Of a DNA stretch of 64,000 nucleotides, positions 1-9,906 are shown in pieces (the stretch's first letter is position 1; every line of letters starts with the position of its first letter). Origin of the DNA: Pseudidiomarina atlantica (GTDB taxonomy: Bacteria > Pseudomonadota > Gammaproteobacteria > Enterobacterales > Alteromonadaceae); contig NZ_JPIN01000006.1 in NCBI RefSeq assembly GCF_000753735.1, forward strand, positions 1 to 64,000, read 5' to 3'. The position numbers and the translations under genes were made by a program. The notes under the pieces are model-generated. The model was given only the letters and a program-made list of their open reading frames with translations. It was not told the origin of the DNA and made no database searches.

Positions 1-468
1 TCATAGGTGTAGCTGAGCTCCACCACGTGGGTGCCACCGCCATGCACTTCGCGCTTCTTAAGGCGTTGCTGAGCGTCTAGGGTTTGCCAAAGCGTTAGCC
101 AATTCGGGGTATCGTAGCCACGCACAATGCCGTTGGCGTAGTAACTGGCATTGGTGGCATAACTCCCCGCTTGCGTTGGCTCGCCATACGCGTTCGGGGC
201 ATAGCCCACGACACGGCCCGACGGATAAATCGTCGACACCCGGTGTCCCGCGGTGTTATAGCCATAGTCGGTCAGAAACTGCAGGCCATCAATGCTCAGT
301 TGCTCACTCTCGAGCAAGCCCAAGGTGTTATACCAATAGGACCAAACCGCATTGCCGGCAGTGAGTTGTGTCAGTTGCCCTTGTGCATCAAAGGTGTATT
401 GGCGCGTCGGTGTGGCATCAGGAAAGCTCTGCTGACGTCAGCAGCCCCAAAAGAAGTCCTTTGCGCAT
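1..468 (-). pseudogene. RHS-repeat protein remnant, start frameshifted, continues past left edge
   Basis: On the minus strand a frame open from 437 to base 1 encodes about 145 residues of typical YD/RHS repeat sequence, with units such as YTFDAQGQL, YNTAGHRVSTIYPSGRV and LDAQQRLKKREV. There is no ATG in this frame and a TGA at 440-438 precedes it. Just upstream, an ATG at 468-466 starts MRKGLLLGLLTSAELS, which looks like a secretion signal but stops at 420-418 in another frame. I infer that a normal RHS gene start was joined to an internal RHS segment by an out-of-frame deletion. RHS proteins are usually over 1000 residues and often carry toxic C-terminal tips. The rest of this gene lies outside the window, so the tip and overall state cannot be judged. 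Confidence 0.75.
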
Positions 469-489
469 ATCTTTACAAATAACAGACAC

Positions 490-520
490 AGAAAGGGCTG
501 CACTTGGCAGCCCTTTCTTT
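490..520 (-). terminator. Rho-independent terminator
   Basis: A perfect stem GAAAGGGCTGC / GCAGCCCTTTC with a five-base loop is followed by T-rich sequence on either strand. It lies just after the stop of the minus-strand gene ending at 543 and before the RHS start, so it most likely ends that small operon. Confidence 0.8.
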
Positions 521-542
521 CAATCGGTTTTAAACAGTTTGG

Positions 543-851
543 CTATTCAGGTTCCGCTAAGTTATTTTCAGTTGTCATTTGGCGTCCCACTCTATCGCGA
601 TGCTTATCGTAATAGTCCCGATCAGTGTCCGCCAGAGCCTCGACAATTAAGTTAGACTCATTGAGGGTGCGCTTTAATAGCGAATGCGCCGCAGCAATGT
701 CATTATCATGCAATCGCTGCTGAATCTCGACTGCGATAACGTAGCGGCGCAATTCATTTTCGAGTGTTGATATCCGCGCCATTTGGAAACCTATTACGAT
801 ACCCACGATGCAAAATAGAACAAAGGACAGTAACGGCATTAAGATTTTCAT
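543..851 (-). CDS. Small membrane-anchored protein of unknown function
   Basis: I do not recognise a family. The 102-residue product has one N-terminal transmembrane segment (about residues 4-24). A helical, charged remainder follows (for example ISTLENELRRYVIAVEIQQRLHD), probably periplasmic or coiled-coil-like. A strong Shine-Dalgarno GGAGG sits seven bases before the ATG, inside the end of the upstream gene. The start overlaps that gene's stop by four bases (ATGA), so the two are translationally coupled. The neighbouring protein has the same design (N-terminal membrane anchor, helical C-terminal half), suggesting a paired function. Being next to an RHS remnant, they could be left-over immunity genes, but nothing in the sequence proves this. 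Confidence 0.7.
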   Translation of the reverse strand: MKILMPLLSFVLFCIVGIVIGFQMARISTLENELRRYVIAVEIQQRLHDNDIAAAHSLLKRTLNESNLIVEALADTDRDYYDKHRDRVGRQMTTENNLAEPE

Positions 852-1186
852 TCTTCCGCCTCCTTTATCCGTTCCTCAAGCACCATTTGCCACTCTTTCA
901 TCTGCGATTCATTAAGAAAAAATTCGTTCTGATAAAGGTCATCAAGGAGCAAATCAACAGTGCTTAGATAATAAGTATCCAGCCGCCGTTTGGCTTCTGT
1001 TATATCGCCCTTAGCTACGCTTTCTTCAACAGTTCCCAAGAAAAAAATGAAGCCGCCTTCACTTTTTAACAGCGGGATGGGAGCCATACCGACGCCCATC
1101 CACACGCCCATCATGAGACCAACGAAACTAGCAATAAGACCAATAAGCCACGCTCGTATTGAATAATGCTTTTTTGTTTCGGTCAT
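848..1186 (-). CDS. Small membrane protein, partner of the gene ending at 543
   Basis: The product is 112 residues if the ATG at 1186 is used. A TTG two codons upstream is less likely, since GGAT lies at a sensible distance from the ATG. It has a cytoplasmic N-terminal stub (MTETKKHYSIRAW), a glycine-rich transmembrane segment (about residues 13-36), then a helical soluble region rich in Glu, Leu and Tyr. No known domain is recognised. The last four bases overlap the start of the next gene, so the pair forms a coupled operon. It is separated from nupC by that gene's terminator, so it probably has its own promoter in the AT-rich 1190-1270 stretch. Confidence 0.7.
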   Translation of the reverse strand: MTETKKHYSIRAWLIGLIASFVGLMMGVWMGVGMAPIPLLKSEGGFIFFLGTVEESVAKGDITEAKRRLDTYYLSTVDLLLDDLYQNEFFLNESQMKEWQMVLEERIKEAEE

Positions 1187-1276
1187 AACCAATCCATTTT
1201 AGCAACATAAGTCACAAAGATACCCTTCCCCCCAGAAAAGGCAACATAATTTCAAAACGATACCGACAAATAGAAA

Positions 1277-1302
1277 CAAAAAAGCCCGCATGCGCGGGCA
1301 TT
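1277..1302 (-). terminator. Terminator of the udk-nupC operon
   Basis: On the minus strand a GC-rich hairpin GCCCGCGCATGCGGGC is followed by six T residues, about 20 bases past the nupC stop. Confidence 0.85.
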
Positions 1303-1321
1303 GTGGAAATTGTTTAAATAC

Positions 1322-2566
1322 CTAGGAAATACTGAAGAAAAAGCCAGCGATAGCTGCGCTCATCATATTCGCAAGCGTTGCCGCAAGCAATGCACGCAGA
1401 CCAAGCCGCGCGATGTCGTGGCGGCGACTAGGTGCCATACCGCCGAGACCGCCGAGTAAGATCGCGATGGATGAGAAGTTCGCAAAGCCGCAGAGCACAA
1501 AGGTGATGATCACTTGACTATGTTCACTTAGCTGGTCTTTGTAGTTTACAAAATCGAGATAGGCGACAAATTCATTGATAACCAACTTCTGGCCGATGAA
1601 ACTACCGGCAAGTTGTGCTTCATCCCAACTGACGCCAAGTACGTAGGCAATCGGCTGGAATACGTAACCAAAAATTTCTTGTAATGATAGTTCCGGGTAA
1701 CCGAACCAGCCGCCGACCCAACCGAAAATACCGTTTACCAGCGCAATCAAGGCAACGAAAGCAATCAACATGGCCCCTACGTTGATAGCGAGTTGCATAC
1801 CGCTTGAAGCACCAGCAGCCGCTGCATCGATAACGTTTACTGAGCGATCTTCAACCTGCACATCGCCGGCTTTCTGGCTATTGGTGCCCTCAATGATAGT
1901 TTCGATGTCTTCGCGCGGCTTATCGAGCTCAGGAATGATCATCTTCGCCATCATTAAACCTGCTGGAGCGGCCATAAAACTAGCTGCAATCAGATACTTC
2001 AGCTCAACGCCAACGCCGGCATAACCTGCCAATACGGAGCCAGAAACAGAACACATGCCACCTACCATGACGGCGAACAGTTCTGAGCGTGTCATGCTCG
2101 AGATAAACGGACGCACCATCATCGGTGCCTCTGTTTGCCCCACAAAAATGTTCGCGGCGGCAGACATTGATTCTGGACGACTACTGCCAATCGCTTTTTG
2201 TAGCGCACCACCGAGGATCTTGATAACCCATTTCATCACACCTAGGTAATACAACACTGAGATTAATGATGAGAAGAACACAATAACGCTCAGCACTTGA
2301 ATCGCGAACACGAAGCCAAATTCTGCTGAGGCCAAGCCACCGAACATAAACTCAATGCCGGCACTGGTGAACGAAATGATTTTGGCAACACCCGCAGCAA
2401 CGCCGTACAAAACGTCTTGCCCAAACGGCACGTAGAGCACGAAAGCGCCTAACGAAACTTGAATGACAAAGGCACCGATAACAGTGCGCCAGCGAATATT
2501 TTTACGACTACTTGAGAACAAAAAGGCAATCAGGAAGAGAATGGCGATGCCGAGAAAACTATTCAT
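1322..2566 (-). CDS. nupC: Concentrative nucleoside transporter, NupC/CNT family
   Basis: This 414-residue inner-membrane protein is the usual size for CNT transporters, which import nucleosides with a proton or sodium ion. About ten hydrophobic segments are visible. Family-typical blocks include [13 protein letters not shown] (residues about 142-154), the gate region [25 protein letters not shown], and [12 protein letters not shown] near residue 330. The ATG at 2566 has no strong Shine-Dalgarno. It lies 26 bases downstream of udk, so the two genes form an uptake-and-phosphorylation operon for pyrimidine nucleosides. Whether the coupling ion is H+ or Na+ cannot be settled from reading. Confidence 0.93.
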   Translation of the reverse strand: MNSFLGIAILFLIAFLFSSSRKNIRWRTVIGAFVIQVSLGAFVLYVPFGQDVLYGVAAGVAKIISFTSAGIEFMFGGLASAEFGFVFAIQVLSVIVFFSSLISVLYYLGVMKWVIKILGGALQKAIGSSRPESMSAAANIFVGQTEAPMMVRPFISSMTRSELFAVMVGGMCSVSGSVLAGYAGVGVELKYLIAASFMAAPAGLMMAKMIIPELDKPREDIETIIEGTNSQKAGDVQVEDRSVNVIDAAAAGASSGMQLAINVGAMLIAFVALIALVNGIFGWVGGWFGYPELSLQEIFGYVFQPIAYVLGVSWDEAQLAGSFIGQKLVINEFVAYLDFVNYKDQLSEHSQVIITFVLCGFANFSSIAILLGGLGGMAPSRRHDIARLGLRALLAATLANMMSAAIAGFFFSIS

Positions 2567-2592
2567 AAAATGACCGTTTTATTAGTTGGTTC

Positions 2593-3225
2593 TTATTCCG
2601 CCAATAACTGGCGAATTTTCGATTTTATCAGGTCGATGGCAATCTCATTTTGACCGCCGCGCGTCACTACCAAATCGGCAAATTGCTTCGAAGGCAGGAT
2701 AAACTCAAAGAATGCAGGTCGTACGGTTTCTTCGTACTGCTCGGCTACCGACTGAATGGTACGACCACGCTCTTCAACGTCTCGCAGCATACGACGCAGT
2801 AAACAAACGTCTAAAGGTGTATCCATGAAAACCGAGATATCGAATAACTTACGCAATTGTGGGTCATGGAGCAACAGAATCCCTTCTACCATGATCACTT
2901 TACCAGGCTGCACGCGAATGGATTCATCAGTACGGGTGTGCGTTTTGTAATTGTATTGCGGCATGGCAATGGCTTCACCGCTACTCAATTGTTTTAAATG
3001 CTGGACCAACAATTCATGTTCAAACGCGGAAGGATGGTCGTAATTGGTCAATTGACGTTGTTCGAAAGTCAAATGACTCTGATCACGATAGTACGCATCT
3101 TCATTAATAATGGCGATACCATTACCGCCCAACTCGGCCACCAATTCTTGGTAGACGGTAGAGGCGAAAAGGCTTTTCCCTGATGCGGACGCACCCGCAA
3201 TCGCTATGATAGTTGTTTTTCCCAC
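2593..3225 (-). CDS. udk: Uridine/cytidine kinase
   Basis: This cytoplasmic salvage enzyme phosphorylates uridine and cytidine using ATP or GTP. The 210-residue length matches the family. The Walker A loop GASASGKS is at about residues 10-17, followed by the nucleoside-binding block YYRDQSHLTFEQR and YDHPSAFE. Further family blocks are PQYNYKTHTR, VEGILLL and RRMLRDVEERGRT. Translation starts at a GTG (3225) that reads MGKTTIIAIAG. It is first in the operon with nupC, so imported nucleosides are trapped as monophosphates. The divergent promoter region 3226-3400 is shared with the M16 peptidase gene. Confidence 0.95.
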   Translation of the reverse strand: MGKTTIIAIAGASASGKSLFASTVYQELVAELGGNGIAIINEDAYYRDQSHLTFEQRQLTNYDHPSAFEHELLVQHLKQLSSGEAIAMPQYNYKTHTRTDESIRVQPGKVIMVEGILLLHDPQLRKLFDISVFMDTPLDVCLLRRMLRDVEERGRTIQSVAEQYEETVRPAFFEFILPSKQFADLVVTRGGQNEIAIDLIKSKIRQLLAE

Positions 3226-3400
3226 ACTCAGTATCTTCGCTTGCCTGACAACGACGCGCCATTATCCTAGATTAGCGCGCCAATTGGAAGCACTGTGCCG
3301 TTAGACCAATCTTGTTACATTTTTTCACTGTTTACACCATTACAACACTCCCCCACTGTTTTATTATCGATGAGTTAAACAACAAAAACGGAAGAGAGCT

Positions 3401-6190
3401 ATGCGATTATCCAAAACGTTAACCGCTGTCGCGGTAGCATCAGTGCTACTCGGTGGCTGTACTGCTACGGCACAACAAGCCAATAACACCACTGCAGCCG
3501 CAGTGATGCAGCAACAAAATTTACCTGAAGTCGAAATCAAATACGAAAGCTTCACCCTTGATAATGGTCTACGCGTGGTGGTCCACGAAGACCGTAAAGC
3601 CCCTATCGTTGCCGTGAACGTCTGGTATGCAGTGGGCTCGAAAGACGAACGCCCTGGCATTACTGGCTTCGCACACTTATTCGAACACTTGATGTTCAAC
3701 GGTACTGAAAACTACGACGACGAGTACTTTGGTCCGTTTGAACGTGCCGGCGCGACCGACATGAACGGTACCACCAACAGTGACCGTACCAACTACTTCC
3801 AGAACGTACCTACCCCAGCCCTTGATATGGCCTTGTGGATGGAATCAGACCGCATGGGTCACTTGCTGGGCGCGGTTACCCAAGAGAAGCTTGACGAGCA
3901 ACGTGGCGTTGTACAAAACGAAAAACGTCAAGGCGAAGCACAGCCTTACGGTCGCGTATTCGGCTACTTAGCTGAGCAAACCTTCCCTGAAGGGCATCCG
4001 TATTCCTGGTCGGTCATCGGTTCAATGGAAGACTTGAACGCTGCTTCACTTGAAGATGTGCACCAATGGTTCAACGATTACTACGGTGCTGCCAATGCGG
4101 TTGTCGTATTAGCAGGTGACATCGATGTCGAGACTGCCAAAGAGAAGATGAACAAATACTTTGGTCATATTGCACCTGGCAAACCACTGAAGAAGCTCGA
4201 GAGCTGGGTAGCCAAGCGCGAAGGCACTAAGCGCGCAACCATGGAAGATAACGTTCCAGCGGCACGTCTTTACAAGCTTTGGAACACTGCAGAAATGGGC
4301 ACTGCCGACTCGACTTACTTGAGTCTGTTGGTTGACATTTTAGCATCTGGTAAGAACTCACGTTTGTATCAGCGTCTGGTCTATGATGAGCAAATCGCAA
4401 GCATGGTTTCTGGCTTCCAGTATGAACGCACCTTAGCAGGTCAGTTCTTCATTATTGCTGATGCCAAGCCAGGCGTTGACATGGATCGCATCGAAGCGAT
4501 TATCGACGAAGAACTTGCAAAAATCATCGCTGAAGGCCCAACGGCTGAAGAAGTCGCGCGGACTAAATTCAGCTCAGTAGCTGGCTTTGTGCGTGGCGTT
4601 GAGCGCATCGGTGGTTTCGGTGGTAAATCTGACGTATTAGCAGCTGGTGAAGTCTATCATGGCGACCCAGGCTACTACGAAACCAGCATGGAACAGTTGA
4701 AAAACGCAACGCCTGCAACGATTCAAGCAGCTGCACAACGTTGGCTGACTGACGGTGCTTTCGTCTTGAACGTAGTACCACAGCCGAAGTATGCAGCTGG
4801 TGAAGCGCAAGCTGACCGCTCGAAGCTGCCTGAAGTAGGTGACTTGCCACAGCTAGACTTGCCTGAATTGACTACCTTTACCTTGTCAAACGGCTTAGAA
4901 GTTGCGTTAGCTGAGCGTCATGACGTACCAACCGTACAAATGCGCCTTGTCATTGACAGCGGCTATGCTGCTGACTTTGGCGGTAAAGTTGGTACCGCGA
5001 GCTACACCATGAGCATGTTGCGCGAAGGTACCACTTCACGTGATAGCCTTGAGTTAAGCAAAGAGCTAGAAACTTTAGGTACCAACTTGTTCGCTAGTGC
5101 CAGCTTAGATAACTCAACCGTCAGCATGGATAGTTTGGTTACCAATCTTGAACCAAGCCTTGAAATCATGGCGGACGTGTTGATGAATCCAGCATTCTCT
5201 GACGAGGAAATCGAACGTAAGCGTGGCTTGTGGATCGAGAATATTAAGAAAGAGAAAGCACAACCGACTTCACAAGCGTATCGCGTCTTACCGAAACTAA
5301 TTTTCGGTGACAACCATGCGTATAGCATTCCATTTACTGGCTCAGGCACCGAAGAATCGATCAACTCTTTGACCCGCGCCGATCTTGTCGCACACGCTGA
5401 TAATTGGTTGCGTCCAGATATCTCACGCTTGGTTATCGTAGGTGACACTACCGAGGCTGAAATCAAGCCGTTGCTTGAAAAGTACTTGGGTCAATGGCAA
5501 GCGCCAGCGGCACCAGCACCGAGCAAGCAGTTCACCGAAGTACAACCGCAGCAAGAAGCGCGCGTGTACTTGATTGATCAGCCAGGCACGCCACAGTCGA
5601 CCATTATTGCCGGTCACTTGGCACCAGCCGACGGTGCAGACAACGAAATCGCCGTTGACCTGATGAACACTATCCTCGGTGGTAGTTTCACCAGTCGTTT
5701 GAACATGAACCTGCGTGAAGACAAAGGTTGGTCATATGGTGCGCGTTCAAGCTGGTTTGCAGCTGACGAAGCCGGCATGATCTTGGCTTCTGCGCCAGTA
5801 CAAACGGACAAAACCAAAGAATCGATTCAAGAAATCTTGAAAGAATTCAACGGTTACTTAGGTGATAACCCTGCAACCGCAGACGAACTCGCGAAAGTTG
5901 TTGCGAATAAAACTGCGAAATTGCCAGGTGCCTATGAAACCAAGTCCGCTTTGCTGGGCTCTATTGTCGATACGCTTGAAAAAGGTAAAGGCATGGAGTG
6001 GTTAGAGACTTACGGTCAACGCGTCAACTCGGTTGAATTACAAACCGTACAAGACACTGCTGACGAAGTGCTCCGCCCGGACGCTTTAACTTGGGTCATC
6101 ATTGGCGACTTGAGTCAAATCGAAGACGACGTACGTAGTCTGAACTTAGGTGAAGTCACTATTCTTGATAGCGACGGTAACGCGCTTTAA
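3401..6190 (+). CDS. Two-domain M16 (insulinase/pitrilysin family) zinc peptidase lipoprotein
   Basis: The 929-residue protein begins with a lipoprotein signal ending in LLGGC (lipid Cys20), so it should be anchored in the outer membrane facing the periplasm. The first M16 half carries the inverted zinc motif HLFEH (residues 92-96) and the downstream family block YSWSVIGSMEDL. The second half, from about residue 480, repeats the fold without the zinc motif (MSMLREGTTSRDS). It keeps the substrate-binding SYGARSSW region. Such proteins degrade peptides in the periplasm, often antimicrobial or signal-sequence fragments; the exact substrate is unknown. It is a single gene with its own terminator, and a GGAAGAG ribosome site precedes the ATG. 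Confidence 0.92.
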   Translation: MRLSKTLTAVAVASVLLGGCTATAQQANNTTAAAVMQQQNLPEVEIKYESFTLDNGLRVVVHEDRKAPIVAVNVWYAVGSKDERPGITGFAHLFEHLMFNGTENYDDEYFGPFERAGATDMNGTTNSDRTNYFQNVPTPALDMALWMESDRMGHLLGAVTQEKLDEQRGVVQNEKRQGEAQPYGRVFGYLAEQTFPEGHPYSWSVIGSMEDLNAASLEDVHQWFNDYYGAANAVVVLAGDIDVETAKEKMNKYFGHIAPGKPLKKLESWVAKREGTKRATMEDNVPAARLYKLWNTAEMGTADSTYLSLLVDILASGKNSRLYQRLVYDEQIASMVSGFQYERTLAGQFFIIADAKPGVDMDRIEAIIDEELAKIIAEGPTAEEVARTKFSSVAGFVRGVERIGGFGGKSDVLAAGEVYHGDPGYYETSMEQLKNATPATIQAAAQRWLTDGAFVLNVVPQPKYAAGEAQADRSKLPEVGDLPQLDLPELTTFTLSNGLEVALAERHDVPTVQMRLVIDSGYAADFGGKVGTASYTMSMLREGTTSRDSLELSKELETLGTNLFASASLDNSTVSMDSLVTNLEPSLEIMADVLMNPAFSDEEIERKRGLWIENIKKEKAQPTSQAYRVLPKLIFGDNHAYSIPFTGSGTEESINSLTRADLVAHADNWLRPDISRLVIVGDTTEAEIKPLLEKYLGQWQAPAAPAPSKQFTEVQPQQEARVYLIDQPGTPQSTIIAGHLAPADGADNEIAVDLMNTILGGSFTSRLNMNLREDKGWSYGARSSWFAADEAGMILASAPVQTDKTKESIQEILKEFNGYLGDNPATADELAKVVANKTAKLPGAYETKSALLGSIVDTLEKGKGMEWLETYGQRVNSVELQTVQDTADEVLRPDALTWVIIGDLSQIEDDVRSLNLGEVTILDSDGNAL

Positions 6191-6222
6191 GTTCATCTAG
6201 CAGTTGCTTTATTCTGCAATTT

Positions 6223-6251
6223 TAGCCGCTCCTTGTGAGCGGCTTTTTTTT
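6223..6251 (+). terminator. Terminator after the M16 peptidase
   Basis: The hairpin AGCCGCT-CCTTGTG-AGCGGCT is followed by eight T residues, 35 bases after the stop. Confidence 0.9.
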
Positions 6252-6322
6252 GGTCGTTTTGTCGAATCGCTGCGTACGGTGTACCATTGCTTGACTAAAC
6301 TAGATGTCTTACTCAGATGTAA

Positions 6323-7462
<1,140 letters not shown>

Positions 7463-7473
7463 GGATGCTGACG

Positions 7474-8322
7474 ATGTCATCTAGCAAGCTGAAATTGGTA
7501 AGCAACGTGCGCTGCTTCGGCGGCGAACAGCGCCGCTATGAACACGTCGCGGAGACACTGAACTGCAGCATGCAGTTCAGCGTCTACTTGCCGCCACATG
7601 CTGGTAAACATGGTCCCGTTCCTGCCGTACTCTGGCTGTCGGGACTCACTTGTACTGACGAGAACTTTAGCAGTAAGGCTGGTGCACAACGTGTCGCCGC
7701 CCAACTTGGCCTCGCACTCATTATTCCCGACACTAGTCCGCGCGGCGATGAGGTGCCTGATGAGGACGCCTATGACTTTGCCAAAGGCGCTGGCTTTTAC
7801 GTCAATGCAACGCAGCAGCCGTGGGCCAAGCACTACCAAATGTACGACTACATTACGAAAGAACTGCTGGAACTGGTCAGCCAAGAGCTGCCGTTATCTG
7901 GCCAGTTTAGTATCAGTGGCCACTCCATGGGTGGGCACGGCGCCCTGATCATGGCGTTGCGCGAGCATGGGCGGTTTGCCAGCGTTTCGGCATTTGCACC
8001 TATTGCGCACCCGACGCAGTGTCCGTGGGGACATAAAGCCTTTAGTGGCTATTTAGGCGATGACCGCGAAGCGTGGCGCGAATACGATGCTGTGGAACTA
8101 CTACGCGCTGGCAAACCGTGTCCGCCATTGTTGGTCGACCAAGGCAGTGCGGATAACTTCTTAGCTGAGCAACTTAACTTTAGCGTGTTGCACGATTTAG
8201 CTGAGGAGCTCGACCTGATTGCCGAAGTGCGTATGCAAGAAGGTTATGACCACAGTTATTATTTTATTGCGAGCTTTATTGAAGAGCACTTAAAGTTCCA
8301 TAATAACTACTTAAGCAACTAA
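7474..8322 (+). CDS. fghA: S-formylglutathione hydrolase
   Basis: This cytoplasmic esterase releases formate and glutathione, completing formaldehyde detoxification begun by the gene upstream. The alpha/beta-hydrolase nucleophile elbow is GHSMGGHG. The oxyanion block is WLSGLTCTDENF, the acid region is LLVDQGSADNF, and the catalytic His lies in GYDHSYYF. I place the start at the ATG at 7474 rather than 7465, because AAGGA at 7461-7465 is correctly spaced for 7474 and overlaps the other ATG. The product is then 282 residues, normal for the family. Confidence 0.95.
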   Translation: MSSSKLKLVSNVRCFGGEQRRYEHVAETLNCSMQFSVYLPPHAGKHGPVPAVLWLSGLTCTDENFSSKAGAQRVAAQLGLALIIPDTSPRGDEVPDEDAYDFAKGAGFYVNATQQPWAKHYQMYDYITKELLELVSQELPLSGQFSISGHSMGGHGALIMALREHGRFASVSAFAPIAHPTQCPWGHKAFSGYLGDDREAWREYDAVELLRAGKPCPPLLVDQGSADNFLAEQLNFSVLHDLAEELDLIAEVRMQEGYDHSYYFIASFIEEHLKFHNNYLSN

Positions 8323-8382
8323 AAACTGGCAAATTCTGTACTCCTTGCTACTGTTAATACATAAGCAATTCAAGGAGTACAG

Positions 8383-9906
8383 TTGTTCATGTCACCGCGC
8401 CGCGCTGCCGGAACCATCGCTCTTATTTATCTCATCTTAGGTTTGGTTTGGATTCGATTCTCCGACCAGATATTGCTTAGTTTTGCCGTTGATTCGAACT
8501 TACTAACCGAACTACAGACCTTTAAAGGTTGGGCTTACGTCGTTGTAACCGCTGGAATTCTCTACCTGTTAGCCAAACACGCACTTGACCGTGAACGCAA
8601 TCTATCTGAGCGTGATCCCCTCACGCGCTTATTGAATCGGCATATGCTAGGTCGCGAGCTCGACAGTGAGTTGCTGTTCTGCAAAGAACATGAGCAAAGT
8701 TTGGTGTTGGTGGTGCTCAATTTAGATGGCTTCAAACAGCTCAATGCAAATGCAGGAACGGAAACGGGTGACCGCTACTTGCAAGAACTGGCGAACTTAC
8801 TGCGCGAACACTTTACTCAACGTGCCCTGTTAAGTCGCTTCGGTGGCGATGAGTTTGCCGTAGCTATTCCCTCCGCTGCTTGGCCAGATGAAGTATTGCC
8901 ACAAATTCAGCATCTGCAGCAGAAAGTACGTGCGTTGCGGCTCGTAAACTTGCCCGACGTTTCATTAACAGCTTGTTTTGGCTTAGCACGCTATCCCAAT
9001 GACGGCACCAGTGCGAAACAACTCATCGTTGCCGCAACTATGGCATTGGAAGAAGCAAAATCCATGGGCAGCAATCGCTTGCGGGTCTATAAAAGTGAAT
9101 ACGGCGAGAACGCCTCAAAGCGCAACCGTCTGTTGTTTGAACTGAAAGCGGCCATTGCACAAGATAAGTTAACTGTAGTTTATCAACCGCAGTTTAAACT
9201 CGGCGGTCATGAGATTTCCGGTGTTGAAGTGCTATGTCGTTGGCACCATCCAGAAGACGGTATGATCTCGCCCGATGTTTTCATACCGCTAGCCGAACAG
9301 CATGGTTTGATTAGTGACATCACCGACTTTGTCATGCAGCGCGCCATCCTTGAATTACAACGGTCTGGCTTAATGCACGAGGCGATTCCACGGGTATCGT
9401 TCAATGTGTCCGCGAATGACTTCGACAATGCGCACAGTACGCAACGCTTTTTGCATAACTTAGCGGAGCTTGAAGGGCCTTGGTCGGCGATTGAATTGGA
9501 ACTGACCGAAACTTCTGCGCTGCTGAACTTAGAGGGTATTCGCAACGCGTTGAAAGTACTTACTGAACGCGGTGTGCAAGTCTCGCTGGATGACTTTGGT
9601 ACCGGTTATTCATCGTTGAGTACTTTACGCTTGCTACCGATTAACGAAGTCAAAATCGATCAAAGCTTTATTCGTGACATCAATAAAAATCCGCAGGATG
9701 CGCGTTTGGTGAAAACCATCATCGCGATGGGTAACGCGTTGAATTTACGCGTTATCGCCGAGGGTGTTGAAAACCATGAACAGGCTAAATATCTTGCCCG
9801 TGAAGGTTGTGAAGAAGTGCAGGGTTATTTGTACGCGAAGCCAATGCCAATTAAATCGTTGATGACCTTTATTCAGAATCTACGGACGTCAAACTCGCCA
9901 CGTTAA
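8383..9906 (+). CDS. Membrane GGDEF-EAL dual-domain c-di-GMP protein
   Basis: The 507-residue protein has two N-terminal transmembrane helices (about residues 10-30 and 49-64), then a GGDEF domain with an intact RFGGDEF but no RxxD inhibitory site. An EAL domain follows, written EVL in VEVLCRWHHP. It keeps the metal and catalytic residues in FNVSAND, ELELTET, DDFGTGYSSL, KIDQSF and AEGVE. Both synthesis and hydrolysis of c-di-GMP are therefore possible; the net activity is unknown. AAGGAG at 8372-8377 could serve a TTG at 8383 or an ATG at 8389. The 3' end overlaps the convergent gene by 38 bases. Confidence 0.9.
   Translation: MFMSPRRAAGTIALIYLILGLVWIRFSDQILLSFAVDSNLLTELQTFKGWAYVVVTAGILYLLAKHALDRERNLSERDPLTRLLNRHMLGRELDSELLFCKEHEQSLVLVVLNLDGFKQLNANAGTETGDRYLQELANLLREHFTQRALLSRFGGDEFAVAIPSAAWPDEVLPQIQHLQQKVRALRLVNLPDVSLTACFGLARYPNDGTSAKQLIVAATMALEEAKSMGSNRLRVYKSEYGENASKRNRLLFELKAAIAQDKLTVVYQPQFKLGGHEISGVEVLCRWHHPEDGMISPDVFIPLAEQHGLISDITDFVMQRAILELQRSGLMHEAIPRVSFNVSANDFDNAHSTQRFLHNLAELEGPWSAIELELTETSALLNLEGIRNALKVLTERGVQVSLDDFGTGYSSLSTLRLLPINEVKIDQSFIRDINKNPQDARLVKTIIAMGNALNLRVIAEGVENHEQAKYLAREGCEEVQGYLYAKPMPIKSLMTFIQNLRTSNSPR

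Noticed and set aside
171..655. Plus-strand open frames over the RHS remnant
   Set aside because: The opposite strand reads as RHS repeats, so the plus-strand frames are shadows without domain or ribosome-site support.
3300..3345. CRP-like site TGTTA-N6-TTCAC between udk and the M16 gene
   Set aside because: Only a partial match to TGTGA-N6-TCACA; too weak to call.
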